Of a stretch of 64,000 nt of DNA, positions 41,744 to 50,833 are shown one piece after another; positions within the stretch are counted from its first letter, which is position 1, and each line of letters starts with the position of its first letter. Position numbers and translations under genes: made by a program. The notes under the pieces were generated by a model. It worked only from the letters and a program-made list of their open reading frames with translations, was not told where the DNA came from and made no database searches. Source of the stretch: CAZPRY01 sp964589175 (lineage in GTDB: Bacteria; Fidelibacterota; UBA2242). The DNA lies in contig CAZPRY010000022.1 in assembly GCA_964589175.1 (NCBI GenBank), positions 3,429-67,428 on the forward strand, written 5' to 3'.

Positions 41744-44710
41744 TTATCGCAAGAAAATCATTTTTCGGTTTTGCTCAAACGCCGCGGTTTTCAGCTGATA
41801 AAAATAGATACCGCTTGAAAGATCGGCCGCATCGAAAAATTCCGAGTATTCACCGGCGGTCAGGCGCTGATCGATCAAGGTTTTAATCTTCCGACCGGTG
41901 ATATCATATATCGTAAGTTTGACATCGCTCTCCGTCTGCAATCTGAAACGGATTACAGTTGAGGCGTTAAACGGATTGGGATAATTCTGATGGAGCTCGG
42001 TCGAGACCGGAATTTTCGCGCTTTCGTCCGTAATTGCGGTGGAAATATTCGCATATGCCGGACTGGGTACTGTGAAAAATTGAAAATTCGCGCCGCCATC
42101 CGGGAAGCGTCCGTAGGACACATTGCTCGTCTGACTGCCGAAAACAACTGTATCCAGAAAGACAAAACCTTCGTCCGTCTGCCTTGCCAGCCCGATTTGT
42201 TTGCCATCTCCACTGAGTTTGATATTGAGATGTAAAATTCCCTGGTCCGTATCTTTGTCGGCCCACAGGAGTAAAAACTCCCCCGGTTGGATTGTGGTTG
42301 AATCCGGCGAAGTGGCTGGAATCTGCCACATACCCGGCTCACTTAAATCATCCGTAACATAAAGTCCGCCGATGTCTATCGCATCGGGGCTTTCATTATA
42401 GAGTTCGATCCAGTCATCATATTCGCCATTTTCATCGGGATGGCCTTGATCGTTCAGGGCCAGGAGTTCATTGATACACAAACCGGAAAACGCGCCCAAC
42501 TCATCCGGCTCGAACAGTGCGTCCAATCGGCTGTCTGCCGTCAAAATAATCTCAATCGATTCATTTTCGGATTCGGATATTCCCTGCCAGCCAGCAAATC
42601 GGTAGCCGTGTCGGGGTACGGCCCGGCAATGAATAGGGATATCTTTCAGATAAGTTCCGCTGAATTGTTGACCGGGGATTTTGACCGCGCTGAGAAATAT
42701 GTCGCCCATTTCCGGATCATTGGAATTCACGGTGAGTTGGACCGAGCCGCTGAGGCCAAACTTGCCGATAATATGCTTTATGACCTGTTCCGGTCGTTTT
42801 GTGGCAAACTCCCGCATCACACCGATATGATAAGCCCAGCCTCCGTTGAACGAGGTTGATTTCTCCCATTTTCGGATGTGCCGCGGAATTTCGGCTTCAA
42901 TATTGGTTTTCAGGCTGTCGATGAAATACAACACCCTATCGGGTGCGAAAGTCATGTTCAAATGGCTGGCAAAGCGCTGGATGAACTGATTTTTAAATTC
43001 ATTGTTTTCCAGCAATTTTCTGATCAGCAGGGTCGACCAGGAGGGATTGGCGTAATAAGTGCCCGTTGGGGAGGTCACAATGTCCAGCGTATTGCTGTTA
43101 AACTGCCCGCGATCATGCGCCCCGAATCCCAAATCCGTATCGAACAGAATCCAGCGCCAACGATGATTTTCTCCGTGCTGACGCCAATATTTGATATTGC
43201 CTGCCGGCCAGTCAATGTTGGCGAAATAGATCTCCGCAATTATGTAATTAAGATATTCGTCGATATCCATCTGCGTCTTGACCCAGTTATAGTGTTCCGA
43301 ATCCGCCATGTCATGGGTCTTAATATAATTAATCATATTCGTATACAATGTGGCCGACCCCTGTTTGATATTGGCGTTGCTGTACAGAATATCGATTTCA
43401 TCCGGATTGATTCCGTAATTGGATGCCAGATAATGTTCATTGTGTTTTTCGCGAATGCCGTGGATACCCCAATATTCACCGTTTAGAAAAAGGAGCGCCG
43501 GCTGGTAAGCCTGCCAGTCGATGTCCATGCAGTTTTTCACCAGAGTTTGCATCAATCCGTCCCGGAACATAGCGCGCCACCAATCCTGCCCGCTGTTGCG
43601 GAGAATGAAACTGTTATATTCTTCTATCGGTTTGTCGCGAAAAAGAGGGTACTGTATTTTGGACGCGCCGTACTGAGAGCGAGTATAGATGGCCAATGTC
43701 TTTTGCGGATATAGACGCGTACAACCTCCGCCTATCTGCATACCGGCATCGATCTTAAAGCCCAGACTGCCGCTGGTTTCGTACAGTTCCAGGCTGATCG
43801 GACGTTCCCAGGGCTGATTCCAATTTCGCGGTTCGCTGCTGCAGAAACCGGAAACACCGTTTGTGCCTATTACATAAATTCCGATCTGATCATCCCACAG
43901 ATTCGCCGGATCGGTGGCGATGGAAACCACCGGGAGCGTCGTTGTTTCATCAATGAAATACGTATAGGTGATGACTTTGCTGGGCAGGTAGCCTTCACGA
44001 AAGGACTGGGCGCGAATGACGGTTGTGGAATCCAGTAGAATCGGGACTGAATAAAGAGAAGATTGAAGATTCGGGAGTGAACAGTCTCGCGTATATCGAA
44101 TCGTATCGGTGGGCGTTTTTGCGATTAATTCGATCGAGAGCAGTCCCTGGTAAAAACCGCCATCCTTTGAGAAGTCGGGATTTTGTATTATTCCACTGAA
44201 TCCGGGAGTTATATTGGAGGTCCCGGGGGTGGGCTGATCAAAGAAAACCCAGTTTTCGCCGGCGTCCGGGTAGCGTCCAAAGGAAATATCCGCTATTTGC
44301 TCTGAATAGCGAATCGTATCCATCGTTTTTCCGTCGTTCGTAAACAGGCCGATTTCTTCGCCGCTTTTCGAGAGACTGAAATTGCAGTGGCGACCGTCAT
44401 CCCTTCCGTCCGCCCAAAACAGAACAGAGCTTTTCGGGCTGATTTTAATATCGCTCGGGATTTGCCATTTTTGCGTTTCGGCAATATCATCAGTCAGAAA
44501 ATAACCGCCGATATCCACGGTTGTATCCTCTGCGTTATAAATTTCCAGCCAATCGGCATATTCCTTGAAATCGGCCGAAAGAATGCCGCAGGAGTTGGAG
44601 GCCATGAACTCATTGATCCGTATCTTCGGAATCTGCTCCTGTGAAAACAGAGTGTTGAGAAGACCCAGTCCCACAATTATAGACAGGTAACTCAAATTTG
44701 TTTTCTTCAT
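41744..44710 (-). CDS. secreted LTD-CotH protein with type IX sorting domain
   Basis: A 988-residue secreted protein. After the signal peptide come a lamin-tail domain (about 25-165: INEFMASN, DWLEIYN), a chitobiase-like beta domain (about 185-260), a CotH kinase domain (about 265-630, with WRWILFDTDLGFG), a bacterial repeat-like linker, a second lamin-tail domain (about 745-890: INELLALN, DDWIELYN) and a 79-residue YPNPFN sorting domain (910-988). Unlike the other CotH protein in the window, it keeps both Asp in the DTDLGFG metal motif. The ATG at 44710 gives a standard leader; a TTG lies four codons upstream. Likely a surface-attached or secreted protein kinase or adhesin. Confidence 0.87.
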   Translation of the reverse strand: MKKTNLSYLSIIVGLGLLNTLFSQEQIPKIRINEFMASNSCGILSADFKEYADWLEIYNAEDTTVDIGGYFLTDDIAETQKWQIPSDIKISPKSSVLFWADGRDDGRHCNFSLSKSGEEIGLFTNDGKTMDTIRYSEQIADISFGRYPDAGENWVFFDQPTPGTSNITPGFSGIIQNPDFSKDGGFYQGLLSIELIAKTPTDTIRYTRDCSLPNLQSSLYSVPILLDSTTVIRAQSFREGYLPSKVITYTYFIDETTTLPVVSIATDPANLWDDQIGIYVIGTNGVSGFCSSEPRNWNQPWERPISLELYETSGSLGFKIDAGMQIGGGCTRLYPQKTLAIYTRSQYGASKIQYPLFRDKPIEEYNSFILRNSGQDWWRAMFRDGLMQTLVKNCMDIDWQAYQPALLFLNGEYWGIHGIREKHNEHYLASNYGINPDEIDILYSNANIKQGSATLYTNMINYIKTHDMADSEHYNWVKTQMDIDEYLNYIIAEIYFANIDWPAGNIKYWRQHGENHRWRWILFDTDLGFGAHDRGQFNSNTLDIVTSPTGTYYANPSWSTLLIRKLLENNEFKNQFIQRFASHLNMTFAPDRVLYFIDSLKTNIEAEIPRHIRKWEKSTSFNGGWAYHIGVMREFATKRPEQVIKHIIGKFGLSGSVQLTVNSNDPEMGDIFLSAVKIPGQQFSGTYLKDIPIHCRAVPRHGYRFAGWQGISESENESIEIILTADSRLDALFEPDELGAFSGLCINELLALNDQGHPDENGEYDDWIELYNESPDAIDIGGLYVTDDLSEPGMWQIPATSPDSTTIQPGEFLLLWADKDTDQGILHLNIKLSGDGKQIGLARQTDEGFVFLDTVVFGSQTSNVSYGRFPDGGANFQFFTVPSPAYANISTAITDESAKIPVSTELHQNYPNPFNASTVIRFRLQTESDVKLTIYDITGRKIKTLIDQRLTAGEYSEFFDAADLSSGIYFYQLKTAAFEQNRKMIFLR

Positions 44711-45031
44711 ATTTGAACTCAACGCCTTTTTGATCGTTTCCCCGGAATTCCAGAATTTCCACCAATCGCCTGTTCAGTATAAGTTATGGCTTGTTTTTCA
44801 TAAGGAAAAGAGGGAAGACGCCGGTTTTTCACTTATTATTCATTCGGGTACTACCAGGATTTTACAGGTGGACGTAACGAACTTCAAATGGAGGAAACTC
44901 TAAAGACTTTTTCGGGAATATCGACTGGGCGGCTTTTACAGAACTTTTACTATTTTCGACTGCAATAACAATGTAATATTGGCCGTGTCGTATTTCGACT
45001 TCTTGATAACTGTAACAATGGAGATGAGAAC
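44711..45031. other. intergenic region without recognised gene
   Basis: Divergent control region between the LTD-CotH and hemolysin III genes. GGAATTCCAGAATTTCC at 44750 is a partial inverted repeat. GGAGATGAGAAC is the ribosome site for the next gene. Nothing else is supported. Confidence 0.4.
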
Positions 45032-45685
45032 TTGTTGGAACATCATCAAACCGCACCCCTGGACAATCCGTTTGGCGAGGAACTCGTCAACAGTATTACG
45101 CACGGCATCGGCGTTCTGCTGAGCATCGCCGGGCTGGTCATGCTAATTGTTTTGGCCGTTATGCGCGGGAACGCCTGGCATGTGGTCAGCTTCACGATTT
45201 TCGGCAGCACCCTGATCCTGCTCTACCTGGCATCGACGCTCTACCACAGCTTCTGGAATCTGAAGGTTAAAAACATCTTCGCGCGTATGGACCACTCGGC
45301 CATTTTCCTCCTGATCGCCGGGACCTACACGCCCTTCGTGCTGACCAATCTGCGCGGGCCGTGGGGCTGGACGATTTTCGGCATTATCTGGGGCCTGGCG
45401 ATCGCCGGTGTTGTTCTGCGCTCGATTTACCTTGAAAAGTACAGGGTGTCTTCGGTGGTGCTTTATATCGGTATGGGCTGGCTGATGCTGATTGCAATTC
45501 GCCCGGCCATGCAGAGTATTCCGCGTCTCAGCCTGTTATTTTTATTACTGGGCGGCATTTTTTATACGGTCGGGGTGATCTTTTATTCATGGAAGAAACT
45601 GCCGTATAACCACGGAATCTGGCACCTCTTCGTCATGGCCGGCAGCATTATGCACTATTTTGCGGTAATCTACAGCCTGACTTGA
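45032..45685 (+). CDS. hemolysin III / YqfA family membrane protein
   Basis: A 217-residue seven-helix inner-membrane protein of the HlyIII/PAQR-like family. Conserved family segments are EELVNSITHGIGVLL (first His), LYHSFW, RMDHSAIFLLIAGTYTPF and a C-terminal HLFVMAGSIMHYFAV, with His and Asp residues that likely bind zinc. The name hemolysin is historical; a role in membrane lipid homeostasis is more plausible. The start is one of two adjacent TTG codons (45032/45035) behind GGAGATGAG. Confidence 0.92.
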   Translation: MLEHHQTAPLDNPFGEELVNSITHGIGVLLSIAGLVMLIVLAVMRGNAWHVVSFTIFGSTLILLYLASTLYHSFWNLKVKNIFARMDHSAIFLLIAGTYTPFVLTNLRGPWGWTIFGIIWGLAIAGVVLRSIYLEKYRVSSVVLYIGMGWLMLIAIRPAMQSIPRLSLLFLLLGGIFYTVGVIFYSWKKLPYNHGIWHLFVMAGSIMHYFAVIYSLT

Positions 45686-45715
45686 AATGGTTGAATTATA
45701 CGAAGAAATGCGTTG

Positions 45716-46627
45716 CTACGGAAAAGTGATGTCGCTGAGCCTGAGCGCACGCTGCTGTTTGCTTCCGAAAGTGAATGATATTCCGTAATGCGGCTGATGC
45801 CGGCCGTACTGGTTATCGGTCATCCAGATGGCAAAATGCTTTGTTTGGAAAATATTAGCCACGAACATAATCCCATAGCTGACTCCCCGGTCGAAAAGCG
45901 GTTCGAGTAGATCCCCCCGGCGAAAATAGCGGATGTACCCGGCGCGAGCCTGGACTTCGAGACTGAAATTTGGATTATTCTTATTCAGTTTGCAGATTGT
46001 GTTGAGACCGATCCGGTAATTACTCGGTGCGGCAGCCGTTCGAAAGGAACTGCTGAGATAGCTGCTAAGGGTGAGGTATTCACCCCGCCGAATATAAGGT
46101 TCGACTTTTACGGATAGCATTAATCCAGTTCGATTTGCTCCGGAGTAGGGGAGTTCGACTTTGGTAAAACCGAAAATTTCGTGAAAGCCGGTCTGCAACC
46201 CACTGCCGCCGAAATTGCCCCGCGCAATGATGCCGGTGCCGGCCTGCAGCAGGGCGCGACGGGTGTCCTTTTCGACGGAAAACTTCAGCGCCAACAGATC
46301 AAAACGATAGTTGTCCGTTTTATTGGTCAGAATGTTGTAATAGATATCGATCATCCACCAGTGGTTAATCTTCTCGAAATCGATCTGCGACCAGAAACTG
46401 GCCGTAACGTAGTTATCGTTTCCATCTTTCATGAATTTATCCAGAAACTCGAAGATCAGATTATCGTTCCAATAGCCGAATGTGATCTGATGGGGAACCG
46501 GGCTAGCCGCGTCCGGAGTCGAATATGGGTAATCGGCGGCATTCTGTGAGAAACCGGACAGAGGCGCCAACCAGAAGAACAGGAGCGAGGTGAGCAGGGC
46601 AAGCGGCATCAGGCGCTGTGTTTTCAT
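45716..46627 (-). CDS. outer-membrane beta-barrel-like protein
   Basis: A 303-residue exported protein with a signal peptide ending SGFSQN. It has alternating hydrophobic strands and a segment GYWNDNLIFEFLDKFMKDG-DNYVT that loosely recalls the N-terminus of the LpxR lipid A deacylase family; the similarity is too weak to assign that function. I see no catalytic motif with confidence. It is followed downstream (upstream in transcription) by two paralogous barrel-like genes on the same strand, so a small cluster of envelope proteins is present. Confidence 0.65.
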   Translation of the reverse strand: MKTQRLMPLALLTSLLFFWLAPLSGFSQNAADYPYSTPDAASPVPHQITFGYWNDNLIFEFLDKFMKDGNDNYVTASFWSQIDFEKINHWWMIDIYYNILTNKTDNYRFDLLALKFSVEKDTRRALLQAGTGIIARGNFGGSGLQTGFHEIFGFTKVELPYSGANRTGLMLSVKVEPYIRRGEYLTLSSYLSSSFRTAAAPSNYRIGLNTICKLNKNNPNFSLEVQARAGYIRYFRRGDLLEPLFDRGVSYGIMFVANIFQTKHFAIWMTDNQYGRHQPHYGISFTFGSKQQRALRLSDITFP

Positions 46628-46694
46628 CGTCTGAATTTAGCACCGCTTCTTTCAGTGTTCAAAATGTATTTGCATCAGTTGAATGAACGACCCG

Positions 46695-47519
46695 CTAAAA
46701 GATCACTCTTGCGCCGAGCTGTCCCATTTGATTATCATTGTCCGGGTAAAAATTATCGTATAGCGTGTAAGTATAGAAGAAACCGGCGAAATTCACTGCC
46801 CCTTTTCGAAATAAATTCAAAGTCAGGTTGATCTTATGTTCGGTGCCGGAATCGGTTAAAAACCAGGTATTCTGACTCAGACCTGCAAAAGCAGCCCATT
46901 TTTTGTATGCCCCCAGATGATAGCGAAGCAAACTGAAGACCTCGTATTTGAAATGATGATTCATGCCGGTGTAAACGTTCCCCCTGGGTTTGATGAACAC
47001 GCCCGCATTGATCTGGGCGTCCAACGTATTGAGAAACCGGTTCTGCACTTTGCGGTACTCCTCCGGCAGGTACAGATAATACGCCCCTTTGGAGCCGACC
47101 CCAAGCTGAATGCTGTTCCACCAGATAGGCGTACCCGTTTCAGATTGACTTATTTTATGAATACTGCCCCGATAAAAGCTGCCCTTGATGAGCCAGTTGT
47201 CAAATTCGTAGCGAGCGCTTGCGGCCAGATTGTACCGAATTTTGTTTAGTTTGAAACCGGATACCTGGCCGAGATTCATCAGGGTTGTATTGCCGATCAT
47301 TCCATAAACAGTGGTTCTTCCGAAATTGAAGATGTCGACGCTGGAAAGAAACTCAGCCCGGTAACCCGGGTAAGTATCCTTTTCCTTCGGAACACCGGTC
47401 ACATAGGGCGCAAAAGCGATATAACCGTGGGTATGCATAAGGAGTTCTGCATAGGCCATGGATTGCAGCAGCAGTAATGCAATAACGATGATGTGTCTGC
47501 TGTGTTGTTTCCGTTTCAT
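46695..47519 (-). CDS. outer-membrane-like protein, paralogue of 47554-48390
   Basis: A 274-residue exported protein with a signal peptide ending AYAELL. Key segments shared with its neighbour are THGYIAFAPYVTG, WWNSIQLGVGSKGAYYLYL, FLNTLDAQIN, FSLLRYHLGAY and a closing GARVIF. The strand pattern and terminal Phe indicate a small outer-membrane barrel of about 12 strands. I do not recognise a named family. The gene lies 34 bp after the stop of its paralogue and is probably cotranscribed with it. Confidence 0.68.
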   Translation of the reverse strand: MKRKQHSRHIIVIALLLLQSMAYAELLMHTHGYIAFAPYVTGVPKEKDTYPGYRAEFLSSVDIFNFGRTTVYGMIGNTTLMNLGQVSGFKLNKIRYNLAASARYEFDNWLIKGSFYRGSIHKISQSETGTPIWWNSIQLGVGSKGAYYLYLPEEYRKVQNRFLNTLDAQINAGVFIKPRGNVYTGMNHHFKYEVFSLLRYHLGAYKKWAAFAGLSQNTWFLTDSGTEHKINLTLNLFRKGAVNFAGFFYTYTLYDNFYPDNDNQMGQLGARVIF

Positions 47520-47553
47520 TGATTTACTTTATAGTCTCTTTTTAGAGAAATGG

Positions 47554-48390
47554 TTAAAAAACAACTCTGACTCCCAGCGCCCCCAGCGAATCTTCGTTAT
47601 CATGCAGAAATGTATCATACAAATAATAAGTATAAAAAATGCCGGCAAAGTTGACGGTGCCCCGCCGGAAGAAATTGACTGTGACGCCAATCTTGTGTTC
47701 GACTGAGTGATCGGCGTTGACCCAGAGATTTTGCCGAAGGCTGACGAAAGAAGCCCAGTTCCAATAGCTGCCGATATGATAACGCAGCAGGCTGAACAAT
47801 TCGTAGCGGTAGTTATGATTTTGACCGGTGGTAATCGTGTTTTGAGCCGGAATAATCCGCCCGAAATTGATCTGGGCATCCCAGGAATTTAGAAATTTAT
47901 TGTTTATTCGTCGATACTGATCGCGCAGGTACAAATAATAAGCGCCTTTGGTGCCGATGCCGATTTGGAGACTGTTCCACCATGTAGAACCTCTCTGGAA
48001 TCCCGGGATGATCTCTTCACGCTGGTCGATGAGGTGAATACATTCATGAAATAATGTCCCTTTGATCAGCCACTTATCGAACTCAATGCGGAATCCGGGC
48101 GACAGCGTGTAGCGAATCCTGTTTAATCTCCAGGCCAGGGAATCTGAATGGGAAATCATGGTGGTATTGCCGAGCAGAGCGTTCAGGTACAAGCGATTCC
48201 AGCGGTAAACATCCACATAAGCCATCGTTTCGGAGCGATAGGCCGGATATTCACCCCGGGTTTCGCTAATGCCGTGGATATAAGATTCCAGTGTGATGTA
48301 TCCATGAGTGGACATGACCAACCCGGCATTGACGCATATCGGGAGTAAAAGGACAAGTGCGAGTATGTATGGATTGATTTTATGCTTCAT
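47554..48390 (-). CDS. outer-membrane-like protein, paralogue of 46695-47519
   Basis: A 278-residue exported protein starting at MKHKINPY; further upstream starts would add a non-secretory extension. It mirrors its neighbour: STHGYITLESYIHG, WWNSLQIGIGTKGAYYLYL, FLNSWDAQIN, FSLLRYHIGSY and GVRVVF at the end. One segment, HECIHLIDQRE, resembles a short metal-binding stretch but the neighbour lacks it, so I do not call a protease. Tandem duplication of an envelope barrel protein. Confidence 0.68.
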   Translation of the reverse strand: MKHKINPYILALVLLLPICVNAGLVMSTHGYITLESYIHGISETRGEYPAYRSETMAYVDVYRWNRLYLNALLGNTTMISHSDSLAWRLNRIRYTLSPGFRIEFDKWLIKGTLFHECIHLIDQREEIIPGFQRGSTWWNSLQIGIGTKGAYYLYLRDQYRRINNKFLNSWDAQINFGRIIPAQNTITTGQNHNYRYELFSLLRYHIGSYWNWASFVSLRQNLWVNADHSVEHKIGVTVNFFRRGTVNFAGIFYTYYLYDTFLHDNEDSLGALGVRVVF

Positions 48391-48604
48391 GGAAGTTCTG
48401 CGATTCGCTTGCCAGAAATATACAACTTTGCTATGAGAAATTCGAAAGATTTTGAAAAAGGTAAGTTTCGCAGGCCTGCTGATAGTCTCCCTATATTTCG
48501 AGACGGCTTCCGTCGAGATCGTGATCCCGGTTGTTTTTTTGCGGAGGTTAAACACGCCGCTGCAGCCGGTCACTGGTACCAGGTTCGATACATTTCTCAA
48601 TGCT

Positions 48605-48645
48605 TACAATTGCATTCACATATTACGACATGTAGATTGATTGTA
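48605..48645. promoter_or_regulatory. possible operator of the vapB gene
   Basis: Inverted arms TACAAT (48605-48610) and ATTGTA (48640-48645) flank a 29-bp centre with CATGTAG, directly before the AGGAGG ribosome site of vapB. VapB proteins usually bind inverted repeats at their own promoter. Weak evidence. Confidence 0.3.
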
Positions 48646-48663
48646 GCATAGGAGGAAAAAACA

Positions 48664-48864
48664 ATGCCGACTAAGCTTGCAATAGACGATCAATTACTGG
48701 AAACCGCCAAAGAGGTCGGTAAGCACAAGACCAAAAAGGCGGCTGTCACGGAGGCGCTCGAAGAGTATATTCTGCGTCGTCGCCAGATGAAGATTCTGGA
48801 TTTTTTCGGTGAGGTGGATTACGACCCTGACTACGACTACAAGAAACAGAAAAATATGTTATGA
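48664..48864 (+). CDS. vapB: VapB-type antitoxin
   Basis: A 66-residue protein of the short VapB family that pairs with PIN toxins: N-terminal ribbon-helix-helix-like DNA-binding part (TKLAIDDQLLETAKEVG, KTKKAAVTEALEEYI) and a C-terminal toxin-binding part with acidic residues (FGEVDYDPDYDY). AGGAGG lies before the ATG. Its stop overlaps the ATG of the downstream vapC remnant (ATGA), the classic toxin-antitoxin arrangement. The antitoxin frame is intact although the toxin is broken. Confidence 0.88.
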   Translation: MPTKLAIDDQLLETAKEVGKHKTKKAAVTEALEEYILRRRQMKILDFFGEVDYDPDYDYKKQKNML

Positions 48865-49016
48865 AAGTTCTGGCGGAACCTGTATCTGATCGATGGCATA
48901 ACGCAGGAGGGCTTCTCAGGATTCAATTGCAGTCCGGAAATTGAAGGAACTGATTCGGGATTTCCGGGGTGCAGATGATTGGGCCGATCCGCCAGGAATT
49001 GCTATCCGCTCTTTAT
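48861..49016 (+). pseudogene. vapC: vapC toxin remnant with frameshifts and stops
   Basis: The PIN-toxin start ATGAAAGTTCTGG is intact (MKVL) but a base is missing after GCGGA, so the usual VDT motif is lost. In the shifted frame TGA and TAA replace codons that would read W and L in LALRR. Typical VapC sequence continues as RRASQDSIAVRKLKELIRDFR, then shifts frame again into VQMIGPIRQELLSALY. The coding remnant stops at about 49016. The toxin is certainly non-functional in this copy unless the errors are sequencing artefacts. Confidence 0.8.
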
Positions 49017-49032
49017 CCCGCGCAGAGCCGCA

Positions 49033-49081
49033 GCATAGATATTTTCATCGACGGAATGTTCCGGGCGTGCGCCGATGGCAG
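49033..49081 (-). pseudogene. fragment of an M20 peptidase gene
   Basis: About 47 bases match the 3' part of the M20 peptidase gene at 50895-50941 in the same orientation, with about five mismatches. On the minus strand it would read IGARPEHSVDENIY, like GARLEHSVDEHIY in the intact gene. It abuts the vapC remnant directly, so this spot is a junction of broken pieces. Confidence 0.7.
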
Positions 49082-49091
49082 CATGTCGATT

Positions 49092-50237
49092 TTAGTGAAG
49101 CAGCAGGCATTTCCGCCGGGCGCTGGTTTCGGAACTGCGCAGTTGATAGAGATAATATCCGGATGGCAAGCCGCCGGCATTCCATCGAAAACTGTATGAT
49201 CCGGCCGTCTGAAACCGGTTCACGGGAGTGGCGACCAGCCGTCCCTGTAAATCGAAGATTTCCAGTCGCACAAAGGACGGTTTGGGCAAATCGTAGCGGA
49301 TGGTCGTCTGCGGATTAAACGGATTTGGGTAATTCGGATAAAGGGTGAAACTCCCCGGCAACGGGGCGGCATCGTGTTTAACAGCTACACTGCTGCGCTG
49401 GAAAATTTCGGCGGTCTCACTGACGGTTTTGAAGACAATCCGCTCGCCGTAGCGGGTTTTCAGGGAATCCAGCAACTCGCCCGTCCAGCGGATAACCAGC
49501 CCGTTTTCGTAGCCCGACCGGATAAAGTAATCATGTAATAATAAGCAATAGTAGCCTTGCATTTCGGCAGTGGATTCGATGTTCGCCAGGGCGGTCTGCA
49601 GTTGCGACCCATATTGTGATTCGGTAAGCGCCCAGGTGTATTCATTATGGATGCCGAGGTTGAAGAGGTTCCCGTAAATCAGGGCCGGGCCCGATCCGGT
49701 CGTAGAGATCAGGTCGAGGCCATTATCGAGCAGTACCTGATAAGTCGTATCGTCTGCATGGTGGCCGGGCGGTACGAAGACGGTCGGGGCAACTTCACAT
49801 TGTTCTTGAAGAATCGCCAGGCCGTCCAGGATCATTTGATTTTGCAGATCATACGAAACCGGTGTTGCCGAATTCGTGCACTGCATCTCATGGTTGCTGC
49901 TGCCGCAGAGCGGGCAGATGTGATTGTAGCCGTGCAGGGCGATCTCATTGCCCTTTTGAACCGTTGCGCGCAGTTCCCCGGCCAAAACGCCGTCGCTGTT
50001 GGCGTCTTCGATGAGGCGATGGGGAATCACCGCCCAGGTGACTTTGGCGTCGCGGCTGTTGGCCATCTCCTCGAACGGCAGGATGCTGCGCGGCAGAATC
50101 GTCGTGTTTTGGCAGAGCACATCATCCACGCGGATCACGAAAAGGATCGAATCGGGGCTGGCCCACAGGGTGGAATTTCCGATCAGGAAACCGGCGATCA
50201 GAATCGTTAAAAGGCGCTGGTATTTTTCAAAACTCAT
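49092..50237 (-). CDS. secreted polysaccharide deacetylase-like protein with sorting domain
   Basis: A 381-residue secreted protein. The NodB-type catalytic fold (about 30-280) has VIRVDDV (paired Asp), the metal His segment EIALHGYNH and FVPPGHH. It resembles DUF2334/polysaccharide deacetylases that cleave N- or O-acetyl groups from glycans. The last 79 residues (303-381) begin with YPNPFN and are a type IX sorting domain. CAGGAGAATTC gives a good ribosome site for the ATG at 50237. The substrate is not evident. Confidence 0.82.
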   Translation of the reverse strand: MSFEKYQRLLTILIAGFLIGNSTLWASPDSILFVIRVDDVLCQNTTILPRSILPFEEMANSRDAKVTWAVIPHRLIEDANSDGVLAGELRATVQKGNEIALHGYNHICPLCGSSNHEMQCTNSATPVSYDLQNQMILDGLAILQEQCEVAPTVFVPPGHHADDTTYQVLLDNGLDLISTTGSGPALIYGNLFNLGIHNEYTWALTESQYGSQLQTALANIESTAEMQGYYCLLLHDYFIRSGYENGLVIRWTGELLDSLKTRYGERIVFKTVSETAEIFQRSSVAVKHDAAPLPGSFTLYPNYPNPFNPQTTIRYDLPKPSFVRLEIFDLQGRLVATPVNRFQTAGSYSFRWNAGGLPSGYYLYQLRSSETSARRKCLLLH

Positions 50238-50316
50238 GAATTCTCCTGAAATGAAGCATGCCGGTTTGGGCAGGCCTCGGAACGTATGTAAAATTTACTG
50301 AATTGAAAGTGCTGAC

Positions 50317-50826
50317 TTAAACCGTTATCGGAGTCTCCCCGTGTCGGGCGAAATATTCCCGCTGCAGCAGGCCATAGCGCAGGATGTCGGTGTATTGCCC
50401 ATTATGAAAACGGGCTTCCCGCAGACGTCCTTCCGGGACGAATCCGAAGCTCTCGAACAGGGCCACTGAAGCCCGGTTGTACTCCATGATCTCCGCTTCC
50501 AGGCGATGAAGATTCATCTTGTAAAAGGCGTAATCGAGCAGCGCTTTCAAAGCCTGTTTGCCGTAGCCTTTGCCCTGCTGCTCCGGGGCGATGAAGAGAC
50601 TGATCTCGGCCTTGTGGTTGTACCAGCGCAGGGATTTCAGGCTGATTTCGCCGATGGTCGTCTCGTTTGCAACGATGCGAAAGGTCATCGTCAGCGGCAT
50701 GGCTTCGGGATAGCGGCGCGTCTCGCTGAGATTGTCCAGTAGCGATTGATCGTCGAGGATCCTGCGAATCTCCGGGTCATCGCCCTGGACGGGAATGAGT
50801 TTTATGGAATCCGATTGGATGATCAT
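50317..50826 (-). CDS. GNAT acetyltransferase (RimJ/RimL type)
   Basis: A 169-residue acetyltransferase. The acetyl-CoA site motif is QGKGYGKQALKALL (Q/R-x-x-G-x-G/A), preceded by AEISLFIAP and followed by NLHRLEAEIMEYNRASVALFESFGF, the typical RimJ/RimL pattern. It likely acetylates a protein N-terminus, amine or similar small molecule. The start lies eight bases after the stop of the M20 peptidase gene, so the two are cotranscribed. Confidence 0.9.
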   Translation of the reverse strand: MIIQSDSIKLIPVQGDDPEIRRILDDQSLLDNLSETRRYPEAMPLTMTFRIVANETTIGEISLKSLRWYNHKAEISLFIAPEQQGKGYGKQALKALLDYAFYKMNLHRLEAEIMEYNRASVALFESFGFVPEGRLREARFHNGQYTDILRYGLLQREYFARHGETPITV

Positions 50827-50833
50827 GCTGACT

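Noticed and set aside
45716..46627. Assignment of this protein as lipid A deacylase LpxR
   Set aside because: Only a short N-terminal resemblance; catalytic residues could not be identified.
49092..49318. Plus-strand frames running from the vapC remnant into the deacetylase gene
   Set aside because: They are antisense to the intact sorted deacetylase gene and read no known domain past the vapC piece.
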